Source: Microcoleus sp. EPA2 (GTDB lineage Bacteria; Cyanobacteriota; Cyanobacteriia; Cyanobacteriales; Microcoleaceae). Taken from it: 64,000 nucleotides of DNA. The notes under the pieces were generated by a model, which was not told where the DNA came from, ran no database searches, and saw nothing but the letters and a program-made list of their open reading frames with translations. This document shows positions 42,707-52,268 of the stretch, piece after piece (position 1 is the stretch's first letter; each line of letters begins with the position of its first letter). Where the stretch lies: NCBI GenBank assembly GCA_020882975.1, contig JAHRFD010000014.1:1-64000 (forward strand), read 5' to 3'. The position numbers and the translations under genes were made by a program.

Positions 42707-43115
42707 TTTTGTTAGCACTCCTTAATATTTCACACTTGCGTAGTATAAGATACAAGGCTCCCAATAGTAAAGTTTTGTGAAATAAGTGTATCTAATCTCG
42801 ATCGCCACTCCTGTACACCAAATTCCAGTCACAGGAGAGTCACACCAAGCTGTTGGCAAACTACCAAAAAATAAATGGGTATATTTGTAAATTTGTCAAG
42901 TAGTATACAAAAAATATTGGGAAGCTGTGGCGATCGAAAAGAAAAGATTACGGATGGGTAAAAAGTCAGATATTGTATATATTGGTCAATACCTGCGGTC
43001 TAAACCATCGAAAAATTTTTAAGAATTAAGACAACTAGCGTCATTGCTTTTACTCAAACATGAAACGTTAGCCGAAAATTACACAATAAATCCTCCAGCC
43101 ACCCCATCTCAATTC
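42707..43115. other. divergent region between crtR and pyk
   Basis: About 410 bp. The crtR ribosome binding site (AAGGAG) is at the left end. The rest is AT-rich with several short T- or A-runs and one GCGATCG-type site. In-frame TTG codons upstream of the pyk ATG (from 43044) are not supported by a ribosome binding site. No gene or strong hairpin is seen. Confidence 0.5.
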
Positions 43116-44903
43116 ATGCAACTGCCAAAAGCCTTACGCCGGACTAAAATCGTCGCCACCATTGGCCCCGCCACCTCTGATCCACAAGTGCTGCGGAACC
43201 TCATAGAAGCAGGTGCGACAACTTTGCGACTCAACTTTTCTCACGGCTCAGAAGAAGACCACCAACGGAGCATTCGCTTAATCCGGCAAACATCCTTTGA
43301 ACTAAATCAGCCGGTGGCAATCCTGCAAGACCTCCAAGGCCCGAAAATTCGCTTAGGTCGCTTTGAAACAGGGTCGATTGTGGTCAAAAATGGCGATCCG
43401 TTCATTTTAACCAGTCGCCCAGTTCCAGGGACTGAGATGATTTCCTCAGTAACCTACGAACCCCTAGCAGACGAAGTTCCCGAGGGAGCGATGATTTTGC
43501 TAGATGACGGGAAAGTGGAAATGCGGGTGGAAAAAGTAGACCGGGTGTCGCGGGAATTGTACTGTCGCGTTGTGGTCGGCGGGCCACTTTCCAACAACAA
43601 AGGCGTGAATTTTCCAGGAGTATACCTGTCAATTAAAGCGCTGACCGATAAAGACCGCAAAGATTTAATGTTCGGACTCGACCAAGGTGTGGATTGGGTA
43701 GCTCTGAGCTTTGTGCGGAATCCCCAGGATATGTTGGAAATTAAAGAGCTGATTGCCAGTGCCGGTAAGCAAGTACCTGTTATTGCTAAGATCGAAAAGC
43801 ACGAGGCGATCGAACAAATGGAGGCAATTCTGGCCTTGTGTAACGGAGTGATGGTTGCCCGCGGGGACTTGGGAGTAGAACTGCCGGCAGAAGACGTGCC
43901 GATTTTGCAAAAGCGACTGATTGCGACTTCTAACCGCATGGGAATTCCGGTGATTACCGCTACCCAGATGCTCGATAGTATGCTTCACAATCCTCGTCCC
44001 ACCCGCGCCGAAATTTCCGACGTGGCCAACGCGATTCTCGACGGGACTGATGCGGTGATGCTCTCCAATGAAACCGCCGTAGGCGACTTCCCAGTGGAAG
44101 CAGTGGCGACGATGGCAAGAATTGCGGTGCGGATGGAGAGAGAAGGAATTCGGGGCAATATTAGGAATGTAGAAGATATTGGTCGATCGATCCCCAACGG
44201 CATCAGTCAAGCTGTCAGCCAAATTTCCGAACAGTTGAATGCAGCGGCGATTATGACGCTGACCAAAACCGGTGCTACAGCCAGAAATGTGTCGAAGTTC
44301 CGACCAAAAACTCCGATTTTGGCAGTTACTCCCCACGTAGACGTGGCGAGACAACTGCAACTGGTGTGGGGAGTAAAACCGCTGCTGGTGCTAGATTTGC
44401 CCTCGACCGGTCAGACATTTCAATCTGCAATCAATGTCGCCCAGGAAAAAGAGTTGCTCTCCGACGGAGACTTGGTAGTGATGACCGCCGGTACTCTGCA
44501 AGGGGTAGCGGGTTCAACGGATTTGATCAAAGTTGAGGTAGTGACAGCGGTTTTGGGTAAGGGAACCGGTGTGGGGCTAGGCTCAGTCAGCGGTATGGCC
44601 AGGGTAGCTCACACTGCTGCGGATGTGGCGAATTTCCACCCAGGAGACATTTTGGTAGTCAACCACACTAGCGCTGACTTTGTGGAGATGATTCGGAAAG
44701 CAGCAGGTGTGGTGACGGAGGAAGAAAGTTTGACTTCTCACGCGGCGATTATTGGTTTGCGTTTGGGCGTACCGGTGATGGTGGGCGTCAAGAATGCCAC
44801 CCAAGTGATTCGGGACGGCACTATGCTGACGCTGGATATGCAGCGGGGTTTAGTTTATTCCGGTGCTAGAGGTGGCGGGACTGACGGCGAACTGGATGTT
44901 TGA
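43116..44903 (+). CDS. pyk: pyruvate kinase with C-terminal PEP-utiliser domain
   Basis: A 595-residue glycolytic enzyme (PEP + ADP to pyruvate + ATP). The ATG at 43116 gives the standard start MQLPKALRRTKIVATIGPA. Motifs: LNFSHGS (Arg/Asn/Ser substrate and K+ site), VIAKIEKHEAIEQ (catalytic Lys), MVARGDLGVE and ATQMLDSM. After the allosteric domain, residues about 490-590 form a PEP-utilising mobile domain with TSHAAIIGLRLGVPVMVG (key part TSHAAI). This extended form is usual in one of the two pyruvate kinases of cyanobacteria. An excellent terminator follows. Confidence 0.95.
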   Translation: MQLPKALRRTKIVATIGPATSDPQVLRNLIEAGATTLRLNFSHGSEEDHQRSIRLIRQTSFELNQPVAILQDLQGPKIRLGRFETGSIVVKNGDPFILTSRPVPGTEMISSVTYEPLADEVPEGAMILLDDGKVEMRVEKVDRVSRELYCRVVVGGPLSNNKGVNFPGVYLSIKALTDKDRKDLMFGLDQGVDWVALSFVRNPQDMLEIKELIASAGKQVPVIAKIEKHEAIEQMEAILALCNGVMVARGDLGVELPAEDVPILQKRLIATSNRMGIPVITATQMLDSMLHNPRPTRAEISDVANAILDGTDAVMLSNETAVGDFPVEAVATMARIAVRMEREGIRGNIRNVEDIGRSIPNGISQAVSQISEQLNAAAIMTLTKTGATARNVSKFRPKTPILAVTPHVDVARQLQLVWGVKPLLVLDLPSTGQTFQSAINVAQEKELLSDGDLVVMTAGTLQGVAGSTDLIKVEVVTAVLGKGTGVGLGSVSGMARVAHTAADVANFHPGDILVVNHTSADFVEMIRKAAGVVTEEESLTSHAAIIGLRLGVPVMVGVKNATQVIRDGTMLTLDMQRGLVYSGARGGGTDGELDV

Positions 44904-44918
44904 TGGCAGTTCTGAGTG

Positions 44919-44960
44919 ATGAGTTGTAGGGTTTAAATTCTACAACTCATTGCTTTTTTT
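44919..44960 (+). terminator. intrinsic terminator of pyk
   Basis: ATGAGTTGTAG pairs perfectly with CTACAACTCAT (11 bp, 10-nt loop), followed within 3 nt by T7. Classic Rho-independent terminator 16 bp after the pyk stop. Confidence 0.9.
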
Positions 44961-44993
44961 CTGGCGGTTGTGCTAATATTTTTAATTGTCTGT

Positions 44994-45065
44994 GCCGATG
45001 TAGCTCAGTGGTAGAGTAACCGATTCGTAATCGGTCGGTCGCGGGTTCAAATCCCGCCATCGGCT
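44994..45065 (+). tRNA. tRNA-Thr (anticodon CGT)
   Basis: A complete cloverleaf: acceptor GCCGATG / CATCGGC, D arm GCTC...GAGT, anticodon stem ACCGA / TCGGT with loop TTCGTAA (anticodon CGT, reading ACG), and T arm GCGGG-TTCAAAT-CCCGC. The discriminator base is T and CCA is not encoded. It starts 34 bp after the pyk terminator. Confidence 0.95.
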
Positions 45066-45158
45066 TACAACAAACCACATATTTTCAAGGGTTATACAGC
45101 ATTCACGAGCTGTATAACGTTTATTTTGTCTAGGACTTGTCTATGGTTTGTCTATGAT

Positions 45159-46223
45159 TTAGGTGTGGTTTGGTGGGCGAGTCTGACGAGCTTTTAAGGG
45201 ACTGAGGATTTGATTTAGTACGCGCAATTGTTCCGCAGTACCCAAACAAATCAGCATATCTCCTCCACAAATCGCGGTTTCTCCGGTTGGCCCGACAATC
45301 AAAGTCCCGCTAGCGCGCCGCACTGCTAAAACTAAGGCCCCCGATTGCGATCGCAATTTGGCATCTCTCAAAGTTTCTCCGACGTAGACACAACTCTTGG
45401 GATCTACCAGAAATTCTTCCATGTAAAAAGAACTCTCGGTACCGGTCAAAACACCGTCTAAAAAATCCATAACTTGAGGGCGCAAAGCAGCCGCCGCCAT
45501 CCGCTTTCCCCCAGTGATGTAGGGGGATACGACAGCATCGGCACCACCCCGCTGCAACTTCTGTACTGCTTCTTCTGTGGTGGCGCGGGCGATCGCCCGT
45601 ATCTTAGGGTTCAGGGTTTTCGCTGACAGCACAGTGTATAAATTCTCAGCATCCGAAGGCAAAGCTGCTACGATACAAATTGCCCGATCGACTCCCACAC
45701 TCAGCAAAATTTCATCGAGAGTCGCATCCCCTTGCACCGCCGTATATCCCAGGGCCAAAGCTGCCTCCACCGACTGCACCGCCGAATCTATCACCACAAA
45801 AGAGATATTTTCTGCCTGAAATTCCACAGCAATCTGACGCCCAGTGCGCCCAAAACCGCAGAGAATGTAATGCCCAATCAAAGAATCTACCAAGCGCCGT
45901 TGTTGCCTAATTCTTGCTCCTTCCTGAAAATATCCTTGAATGAGGGCTTCTGTAAAGCGGTTAACAATAAAACCAATAGCAATAACACCCATCAAAATTA
46001 GGCACATGGTAAACATTCGCCCGCGTTTACCGAGGGGATGAAGTTCGCCGTAGCCCACTGTTGCTAGGGTAAATACGGTCATGTAAGCCGCATCGAGTAG
46101 GGACCATTGTTCCACCAGCCAATACCAGAGAGTACCTGTGCAGAAAATGCCACCAAGGGCCATGACACCGCCCATTAACTCTTTTTGCAGTCGCTGATAC
46201 TTTTGTTCGAGGATAGAATACAC
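45159..46223 (-). CDS. potassium channel with RCK (TrkA-N/TrkA-C) domain
   Basis: A 354-residue protein. Two membrane helices (about 18-36 and 71-90) flank a pore loop with the selectivity filter TVGYGEL (about 55-61). A Rossmann TrkA-N domain follows (YILCGFGRTGRQIAVEF, key part GFGRTGRQ, from about 118) and then a TrkA-C domain (about 260-345; VYVGETLRDAKLRSQ). This is a two-helix Kir/MthK-like voltage-independent channel gated by ligand binding to RCK. The start is a GTG without a clear ribosome binding site. Confidence 0.9.
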   Translation of the reverse strand: MYSILEQKYQRLQKELMGGVMALGGIFCTGTLWYWLVEQWSLLDAAYMTVFTLATVGYGELHPLGKRGRMFTMCLILMGVIAIGFIVNRFTEALIQGYFQEGARIRQQRRLVDSLIGHYILCGFGRTGRQIAVEFQAENISFVVIDSAVQSVEAALALGYTAVQGDATLDEILLSVGVDRAICIVAALPSDAENLYTVLSAKTLNPKIRAIARATTEEAVQKLQRGGADAVVSPYITGGKRMAAAALRPQVMDFLDGVLTGTESSFYMEEFLVDPKSCVYVGETLRDAKLRSQSGALVLAVRRASGTLIVGPTGETAICGGDMLICLGTAEQLRVLNQILSPLKARQTRPPNHT

Positions 46224-46701
46224 TGATGGGGCTGACCTATTACCGATTATGTGTTACCAAGTTTAACTATTTTTGGCGTACTTATGGCGATCGATTAATA
46301 TTCAGGCGATCGCCCTTTTTCTCGATCGCTAATTCCGTCGCATAAGTGGCGATCGCTTTCATTAAGCACAGACTTAACCTGAAGAGAATTGCGGGTTAAA
46401 TTGCAACCCTCCACCAGCAAATTATCCACATTCAAATTCCACAATATCACCGTACCATCCGCTGGTTAACTGATTTAGATTTCGTAGTAAAATTTAGGCT
46501 ATGACCACAAGCGAGGGGAGAGATTTATTAAATTTGAGACTGACATCACCGAGGGTATAGTCAAATATCTATCAAGAGAAAGGTGTATTGGGCAAAGATA
46601 TTAGCTATTTTGAATAGTAGTAGCCGCAATCCTCAGCAATCGCTAAAGATTGGCTGTTTGGATCGAGAGTAAACTGATTAAAATTAGCATAATTTGATTT
46701 C
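46224..46701. other. 478-bp intergenic region with HIP1 sites
   Basis: Divergent spacer between the channel gene and the diiron-protein gene. It contains several GCGATCG-type HIP1 sites (near 46286, 46310 and 46351) and AT-rich sequence. Nothing gene-like is seen. The promoters of both genes should be here. Confidence 0.5.
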
Positions 46702-47799
46702 ATGCACAGCACCCTAGATATATCATCAAAAACTGAATCGTCGAGTCTGCAAAAGCAACAAATAACAGCTACAACCTACGAAACAGCAGAGCAACAATTT
46801 GTCAACTTGTTAGATGTTGATGATTTAGACAAAACGGTGGCGGCAAAACCGTTACTTGTTAGTGATTTGGAAAGTGCGATCGCTGTGGCTGTTCGATCGG
46901 CTTACCAGGAATCCTCAAACGATGATGCGGCACACCGCTTTTTGCAGCGGGTGCTGTACCGCATCAACAGACTCAACTTATTTTGGTACGACGATTTGCG
47001 TCACTACAACAACGAGCGATCGCACTATTTGCGTTCCGTGCGCGATCGGATTGAGGAACCTTGGCAACAGTGGGAACTGGCACACATTGACCTCCCACGG
47101 CTGCACAAGTTAGATGTCAAGCAAGCTCTACGCGATCGCGCTGCTGCTGATGTCGATCCTCCGCTAACTTTTGCCGATCGCTATTTGCGGGAAGAGATGA
47201 CTGTAGAGGGATATCGGCACTTGCTGGCGATCGCCTCTTTCGATGGTTTAGTAGAAGCCAGCCGCCTTTCCCGCATCCTCGGCGGTGCCGCCAACGAAAT
47301 CCAATGTACCCTGACACGGGTGCTGATCGAAGAATACGGTGGCGGTCGTCTCGCCCGCAAGCACTCGACCTATTTTGCCCAAATGCTGGCAGAATTCGGC
47401 ATGAGTACGCAACCGGAAGCATACTTTGACTTAGTGCCTTGGCAAGTGCTTGCTGGCGCCAATCACAACTTCTTGCTGACAGAACGCAAGCGCCATTTTC
47501 TGCGCTACAACGGCGGACTGACCTATTTTGAAGTAGCTGGACCAGTCGCCTACAGGAATTATCTCGCAGCGGCCCAGCGTTTGGGTCTTTCCCAGGCTGC
47601 AATGGGTTACTGGGAACTGCACATCCGAGAAGACGAGCGTCACGGGCGCTGGATGTTGGATGAAGTAGCTCTGCCACTAGCGGACAAATACCCGGAGGAT
47701 GCCTGGGAACTGGTGTTGGGCTACGATCAGGAGAAACTGATCGGCGATCGGGCTGGGGCTGCTGTGGTGCGATCGATCCAAGCCGCCGAACAAAATTAA
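46702..47799 (+). CDS. iron-containing redox enzyme-like (haem-oxygenase-fold diiron) protein
   Basis: A 365-residue soluble helical protein. Acidic and His residues fit the haem-oxygenase-like diiron fold: EEYGGGRLARKHSTYFAQML (key part EEYGG...KHSTYF, about 213-227) and HIREDERHGRWMLDEVA (key part EDERHGRW, about 312-319). The first 60 residues are Ser/Thr/Gln-rich and poorly conserved in type. Homologues occur in many cyanobacteria; the reaction is unknown. Single gene. Confidence 0.7.
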   Translation: MHSTLDISSKTESSSLQKQQITATTYETAEQQFVNLLDVDDLDKTVAAKPLLVSDLESAIAVAVRSAYQESSNDDAAHRFLQRVLYRINRLNLFWYDDLRHYNNERSHYLRSVRDRIEEPWQQWELAHIDLPRLHKLDVKQALRDRAAADVDPPLTFADRYLREEMTVEGYRHLLAIASFDGLVEASRLSRILGGAANEIQCTLTRVLIEEYGGGRLARKHSTYFAQMLAEFGMSTQPEAYFDLVPWQVLAGANHNFLLTERKRHFLRYNGGLTYFEVAGPVAYRNYLAAAQRLGLSQAAMGYWELHIREDERHGRWMLDEVALPLADKYPEDAWELVLGYDQEKLIGDRAGAAVVRSIQAAEQN

Positions 47800-47898
47800 C
47801 AGGTAGATGGGGATTAGCCGTTGGGTAGGGGCGGGTTCACAGACAATAATTGCCGATCGACCCACAATCTCATAAACCCGCCCCCACCCATAAAACTT

Positions 47899-48618
47899 TT
47901 ACAACACAGTCATCAACTGCATTAACTCCCCGGATAAATCCCTGTGGGACTTTTGCTGCTGCTTAAACAAAACACCGGCCAGCAGATAGATGTTTCGAGA
48001 ATAAAAAGCCTTTCCCTGTTCTCGGAGAGTGGCGATCGCATTTTTCACCTTGGGTTCGGAACTGTAATAGCCAAAACTCAAAGGTGAAATCTCAAAACCC
48101 GCCACGGAGTAACCTTGAGCCAAGGCATAATCAATCAAAGCCAGCGGATTAGAATAGCTAGAAACCATCAGTAAAACTTTTTCACATCCCGTAGACAAAA
48201 GTCGCTTAGCAATGGTCGAGCCATCAGTTCCGCCATGCAATAGTGGCTGGTAAATTTTGTCATCCGCAGCGGGCAGATAAGGCGGATTTGAAATCAAACA
48301 ATCCGCTTGCTTATATAAAGGTGAATCAAAAAAAGAGCAATTGTGAACGACATATTGTTCGGTCAGCTCATATTCTAGAATCTGAGATTGAGCAATTTTC
48401 CAAGCCACATTATTTAGCTCAAAACCGTGAATTTTTCCCTCAAAGCTAGTTCTCAACAAAGACTTAATAACTGGGCTTCCCTCTCCAGAACCAAACTCTA
48501 CGATGAGTTGAGAATTGTCGCTAGCATTTAACACTAAATTTTCCAGGCACTGCGCGTAAAAATTAGATTCTTCAGGACAGTGGAATACCTGTTTCAGAGG
48601 GTAAGATGAAGTGATCAT
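47899..48618 (-). CDS. class I SAM-dependent methyltransferase (HemK/PrmC-like)
   Basis: A 239-residue protein. The SAM site is LIVEFGSGEGSPVIKSLL (about 37-54) and the catalytic motif is NPPYLP (about 113-118), the N-P-P-Y of N-methyltransferases acting on Gln/Asn or adenine. It lacks the N-terminal helical domain of PrmC, so the substrate is probably different. Convergent with the diiron-protein gene. An AT-rich spacer lies upstream. Confidence 0.8.
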   Translation of the reverse strand: MITSSYPLKQVFHCPEESNFYAQCLENLVLNASDNSQLIVEFGSGEGSPVIKSLLRTSFEGKIHGFELNNVAWKIAQSQILEYELTEQYVVHNCSFFDSPLYKQADCLISNPPYLPAADDKIYQPLLHGGTDGSTIAKRLLSTGCEKVLLMVSSYSNPLALIDYALAQGYSVAGFEISPLSFGYYSSEPKVKNAIATLREQGKAFYSRNIYLLAGVLFKQQQKSHRDLSGELMQLMTVL

Positions 48619-49066
48619 ATAATATGTAACAAGAACTACTTTTTTTCAATTTAACGAATTAGCAATATTCAAACCATCTGTCATAAGGGTTATCTTAGGC
48701 AATTAGGAAATCGCTATTTTGTGATTGTCGTAGTAGCCCTCAAAAAATAAGTGTTACAGCCTAGCTGTTCTCATCAATAAAGCTAAAATCCTACAATCAA
48801 AAGAGTAAAATTAAGGCGATTTCCCCAAATCTTCCTAAAGATGAATGGCGAGCCGATAGCGGAAGTTATAAGGTAGAAGCTATGAACTTAGAGGGGTAAT
48901 TGTTCAGTGGGTAAATCATCAATGGAAATGGGCGAACTTTCATCTTTTATTTTCATTATTTCCCACTGAATGTTGGAAAAATTGCAGGTTGTGCTGTCAA
49001 CTCGACCCTGCGGTTTGGGAATATTAAGCGATCGCAGAACTCTACAAGGAAAAAGCAAGCACGATC
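48619..49066. other. 448-bp intergenic region
   Basis: Divergent spacer between the methyltransferase and the Thr/Gly-repeat protein genes, mostly AT-rich with one GCGATCGC site near 49029. No gene, strong hairpin or known RNA is recognised. Confidence 0.5.
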
Positions 49067-49990
49067 ATGAAATCTTCTAAATTGTTGAAGTTTGTTTTAA
49101 CAGGCGCTTGTACTTTTAGTCTAGCCACGGTTGGCTTGGGAGTGCCTGCTTCTGCACAGTCGGGAGGGGGCGGTGCAGGTACTGGCGCGGGTACAAGCGG
49201 TAGCACGAGTACGACGGGTACGAGTCCGAGCTCTACTGACACAACGGGTACTGGTGGGGGTACAAGCGGTAGCACGAGTACGACTGGTACGACTGGTACG
49301 AATGGTACCAATAGTACGAGTCCGAGCTCTACTGGCACAACGGGTACCGGCGCTGGTACAAGCGGTAGCACGAGTACGACTGGTACGAGTCCGAGCTCTA
49401 CTGACACAACGGGTACCGGCGCGGGTACAAGTGGTAGCACGAGTACGACTGGTACGAGTCCGAACTCTACTGGCACAACGGGTACCGGCGCGGGTACAAG
49501 CGGTAGCACGAGTACAACTGGTACGAGTCCGAGCTCTACTGGCACAACGGGTACCGGCACCACGAGTACGACTGGTACAACTGGTACGAATGGTACGAAT
49601 AGTACGGGTACAACTGGTACAACTGGTACAACTGGTACAACTGGCACAAGTGGCACAACTGGTACAAGCGGTATCACTGGTACGGGCGCTACAGATACAA
49701 CGGGTACAACTGGTACAAGCGGTACGGGAACCAGCGGTGCGGGCACTACAGGTACAACGGGTACAACGGGCACAACGGGCACAACGGGCACAACGGGCAC
49801 AACTGGCACAACCGATACCGGTGCGGACGCTACAGGTACAACGGGTACAACGGCAGCACCCGCTGGGGCCAATTCTGGTGTTTTGAGTGCGAGGCGCGAT
49901 CGCCCGCATAATTACGGGTGGCTTGGTGCCCTGGGCATCTTTGGTTTGCTCAATTTGTTTCGGAAAAGGGGTACACCTTCCCAACTTTAG
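49067..49990 (+). CDS. secreted Thr/Gly/Ser tandem-repeat protein with WGxxG-like C terminus
   Basis: A 307-residue protein. A signal peptide ends around VPASA-Q (residue 30). Residues 35-265 are pure low complexity. First come about five 23-residue units of the type [19 protein letters not shown], then short TTG and GTTGT runs. The C terminus [26 protein letters not shown], with its YGWLGALG core, matches the WGxxGxxG-type anchor of cyanobacterial envelope proteins: one short helix ending in basic residues. It is probably surface-exposed and possibly glycosylated on Thr/Ser. The 69-bp DNA repeat leaves all frames nearly open. The function is unknown. Confidence 0.75.
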   Translation: MKSSKLLKFVLTGACTFSLATVGLGVPASAQSGGGGAGTGAGTSGSTSTTGTSPSSTDTTGTGGGTSGSTSTTGTTGTNGTNSTSPSSTGTTGTGAGTSGSTSTTGTSPSSTDTTGTGAGTSGSTSTTGTSPNSTGTTGTGAGTSGSTSTTGTSPSSTGTTGTGTTSTTGTTGTNGTNSTGTTGTTGTTGTTGTSGTTGTSGITGTGATDTTGTTGTSGTGTSGAGTTGTTGTTGTTGTTGTTGTTGTTDTGADATGTTGTTAAPAGANSGVLSARRDRPHNYGWLGALGIFGLLNLFRKRGTPSQL

Positions 49991-50150
49991 TTGCGCGATC
50001 GCGTCCGTTTTTTCACCCATGCCCTGAGTGGGATCTATTTAACAGACAATCTCGCACGATCGCACTTTTGCCCCCCATCGGTAAATAATTCTGGTGTCGC
50101 CATGCAGCATAGGCGATCGTGCTTTGAAAAACTTAGAGGCTTAGAAATTC

Positions 50151-50912
50151 ATGAATCCACTTAATCGTTCAAATTTTTTCAAACAATTGGCTACTTTTAC
50201 CGGCATTGCTGGCGTTAGTTCCTTAATGGCTCTGCCGGGAATCGCAGAATTAAACCCGCATCCTCAGAGCTTTAATCAGTCTGGCGATCGAGTTTTGGAG
50301 CTGGCTCAAAACACTCCCAACACTCCTGATTCTCCCGCCTATCCTGGGAGTGATATCAACAACAATAATAACAATGGGACTCCTTCTGACAACGCTCCCA
50401 ATACTCCCAGCAATAATAACAATCCCGGTCGTTCTCTCAACACTCCGACGGGGGATAATTCTCCTAGTTCTCTCAGCAGCACAGACAGAAACTTTGTTCT
50501 CCAAGCTGCTGGAAGTAATATGTTGGAAGTACAGCTAGGCAGGCTAGCTGTGGAGCGCGGTGCTAGCAATGCTGTCAAACAGCACGGTGCAAAAATGGTT
50601 GAGGAACACACCCAGGTAACTCAAGAACTGATGCAGTTAGCCATGGAGAAGGGTGTGCAAGTGCCAACAGAGTTGAGCAGCCAGAATAAAGCGGTGAGCG
50701 ATCGACTTTCTGGACTCTCCGGTACCAGTTTTGATGCAGCTTACAAACAAGTAATGCTCGACAGTCACAATCAGGCTATTGCTCTGTTTAAGGCTGAGTC
50801 TCAACAGGGACAAGATGCGGATGTGAAAGCTTGGGCAACTAATATTTTGCCTAACCTTCAGGCACACTTACAAATGATTAACCAGATGGCAGGAAATACC
50901 ACCAATCGTTAA
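50151..50912 (+). CDS. secreted DUF4142 protein
   Basis: A 253-residue protein with a signal peptide (residues 1-33, core FTGIAGVSSLMALPG). A disordered Asn/Pro/Ser-rich region follows (about 50-110, NNNNNGTPSDN-type). The DUF4142 domain spans residues 115-250 (DRNFVLQAAGSNMLEVQLGRLA; VKQHGAKMVEEHTQ; VKAWATNILPNLQAH). DUF4142 is a helical ferritin-like periplasmic domain, often stress-related and of unknown activity. It stands 160 bp downstream of the Thr/Gly-repeat gene in the same direction. Confidence 0.85.
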   Translation: MNPLNRSNFFKQLATFTGIAGVSSLMALPGIAELNPHPQSFNQSGDRVLELAQNTPNTPDSPAYPGSDINNNNNNGTPSDNAPNTPSNNNNPGRSLNTPTGDNSPSSLSSTDRNFVLQAAGSNMLEVQLGRLAVERGASNAVKQHGAKMVEEHTQVTQELMQLAMEKGVQVPTELSSQNKAVSDRLSGLSGTSFDAAYKQVMLDSHNQAIALFKAESQQGQDADVKAWATNILPNLQAHLQMINQMAGNTTNR

Positions 50913-51077
50913 TCTTAGGTCTAGTCCGATCGCCTTAAATGCGATCGGACTCAACTTGTCTCTGACTTGATTAAAGTTTAAGATTTAAAAATTTATATAA
51001 ATTAATATTTTTTGACTGATTAAACTTCCCGCTCAAACAGAATATAATTTGATTTTAGTCAGCGACTAACACCCTGC

Positions 51078-52133
51078 ATGAATCTTAAGGAACGCTTGCA
51101 CACTCATCTGATTCAAATTGTACGCGATCGCCACCCATACCTCGCATCAGGTGGACATTTCTATGTCCAGCAATACATCCGCGAACAGTTGACACAGTGG
51201 GGAACTGTAGAAATAGATGATTTTGCGGTGCGCGGCCGGATTCATCACAATTTTATTTTGGATTTACCCCCCCTCAGTCCCCCCCTTAGCAAGGGGGGGA
51301 AGCAAGAACAGCTACCCCTTAGCAAGGGGGGGAAGCAAGAACAGCTACCCCTTAGCAAGGGGGGGAAGCTAGAACAGCTACCCCTTAGCAAGGGGGGGAA
51401 GCAAGAACAGCTACCCCTTAGCAAGGGGGGGAAGCAAGAACAGCTACCCCTTAGCAAGGGGGGGAAGCTAGAACAGCTACCCCTTAGCAAGGGGGGGAAG
51501 CTAGAACAGCCGATTCTAATTGGCGCTCATTACGATACAGTACCCGGTACGCCTGGGGCCGATGATAATGGTACTGGGGTGGCTGTTTTGTTGGAACTCG
51601 CAAGGGCGATCGCGCTTCAACCTCTCAAATATCCAGTGAAATTAGTCGCCTTCGATATGGAAGAATCCGGCTATTTCGGTAGCAAGGATTATGCTGATAA
51701 GTTAAAAGCACAAAAACAGTCGCTTCGGTTGATGATTTCTTTGGAAATGTTGGGTTATTGCAACCACAATCCCAACTCCCAAAAGTATCCTAGTGGATTG
51801 AAATATTTTTATCCCAATTCTGGCAATTTTATTGCTTTAATTGGTAATCTGCGGACTGTTCCAGATTTGATTAATTTGAGTGGCAAAATTCGCAAATCTG
51901 GTCAGTTGTGCGAGTGGTTGCCGGTGCCGAATCGAGGTTTAATTGTGCCGGATACTCGCCGCAGCGATCATGCTCCTTTTTGGGATAATGGTTATCCGGC
52001 TATCATGGTGACGGATACTGCTAATATGCGCAATCCTCACTATCATCAAGCTAGCGATCGGATTGAAACTTTGGATTTAGATTTTCTTGCTGGTGTTTGT
52101 GGGGGGCTGATTGAGGCTATTCGACGTTTATAG
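51078..52133 (+). CDS. M28 family peptidase with in-frame 11-residue minisatellite
   Basis: A 351-residue zinc aminopeptidase-like enzyme. Zinc ligands: GAHYDTVPG (His about 149), GADDNGTG (Asp about 159), FDMEESGYFGS (Glu pair about 194) and the last His in NPHYHQASDRIE. Between residues 66 and 145, just before the first zinc ligand, the chain contains seven copies of an 11-residue unit LPLSKGGKQEQ (or KLEQ). This comes from a 33-bp tandem repeat of GC-rich palindrome sequence. M28 relatives lack this insert. No signal peptide is seen, so it is probably cytosolic. Confidence 0.85.
   Translation: MNLKERLHTHLIQIVRDRHPYLASGGHFYVQQYIREQLTQWGTVEIDDFAVRGRIHHNFILDLPPLSPPLSKGGKQEQLPLSKGGKQEQLPLSKGGKLEQLPLSKGGKQEQLPLSKGGKQEQLPLSKGGKLEQLPLSKGGKLEQPILIGAHYDTVPGTPGADDNGTGVAVLLELARAIALQPLKYPVKLVAFDMEESGYFGSKDYADKLKAQKQSLRLMISLEMLGYCNHNPNSQKYPSGLKYFYPNSGNFIALIGNLRTVPDLINLSGKIRKSGQLCEWLPVPNRGLIVPDTRRSDHAPFWDNGYPAIMVTDTANMRNPHYHQASDRIETLDLDFLAGVCGGLIEAIRRL
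51278..51511. repeat. 33-bp minisatellite, seven copies, inside the M28 gene
   Basis: The unit CCCTTAGCAAGGGGGGGAAG plus CAAGAACAGCTAC is repeated seven times, with only C/T-type variation (AAGCAAGAA versus AAGCTAGAA). It begins from a GGATTTACCCCCCCTCAG-type palindrome like the dispersed GATCCCCC element. Length 33 keeps the frame. Confidence 0.85.
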
Positions 52134-52268
52134 GCATTTTTGGGAAACCGCTAAGGTGCTCTCAGGCGCGAAGGAAGAAAAGAGAAGTTATGATTTTTAT
52201 GAGTTGACTTGCTGGTAACTTTGTTGAATAATTTTAATTTATTCAAATATTACAGTTGAGAAAAAAAT

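Noticed and set aside
49042-49872. 276-codon minus-strand frame of VVPVVP repeats and a second plus frame (49131-49886) across the Thr/Gly-repeat gene
   Set aside because: These are by-products of a multiple-of-three DNA repeat. They lack a signal peptide, ribosome binding site or any domain, whereas the 49067 frame has both a signal peptide and a C-terminal anchor.
51278-51511. CRISPR-like array
   Set aside because: The units are 33 bp and directly adjacent with no variable spacers, lie in frame within a peptidase gene and have no cas genes nearby. It is a minisatellite.
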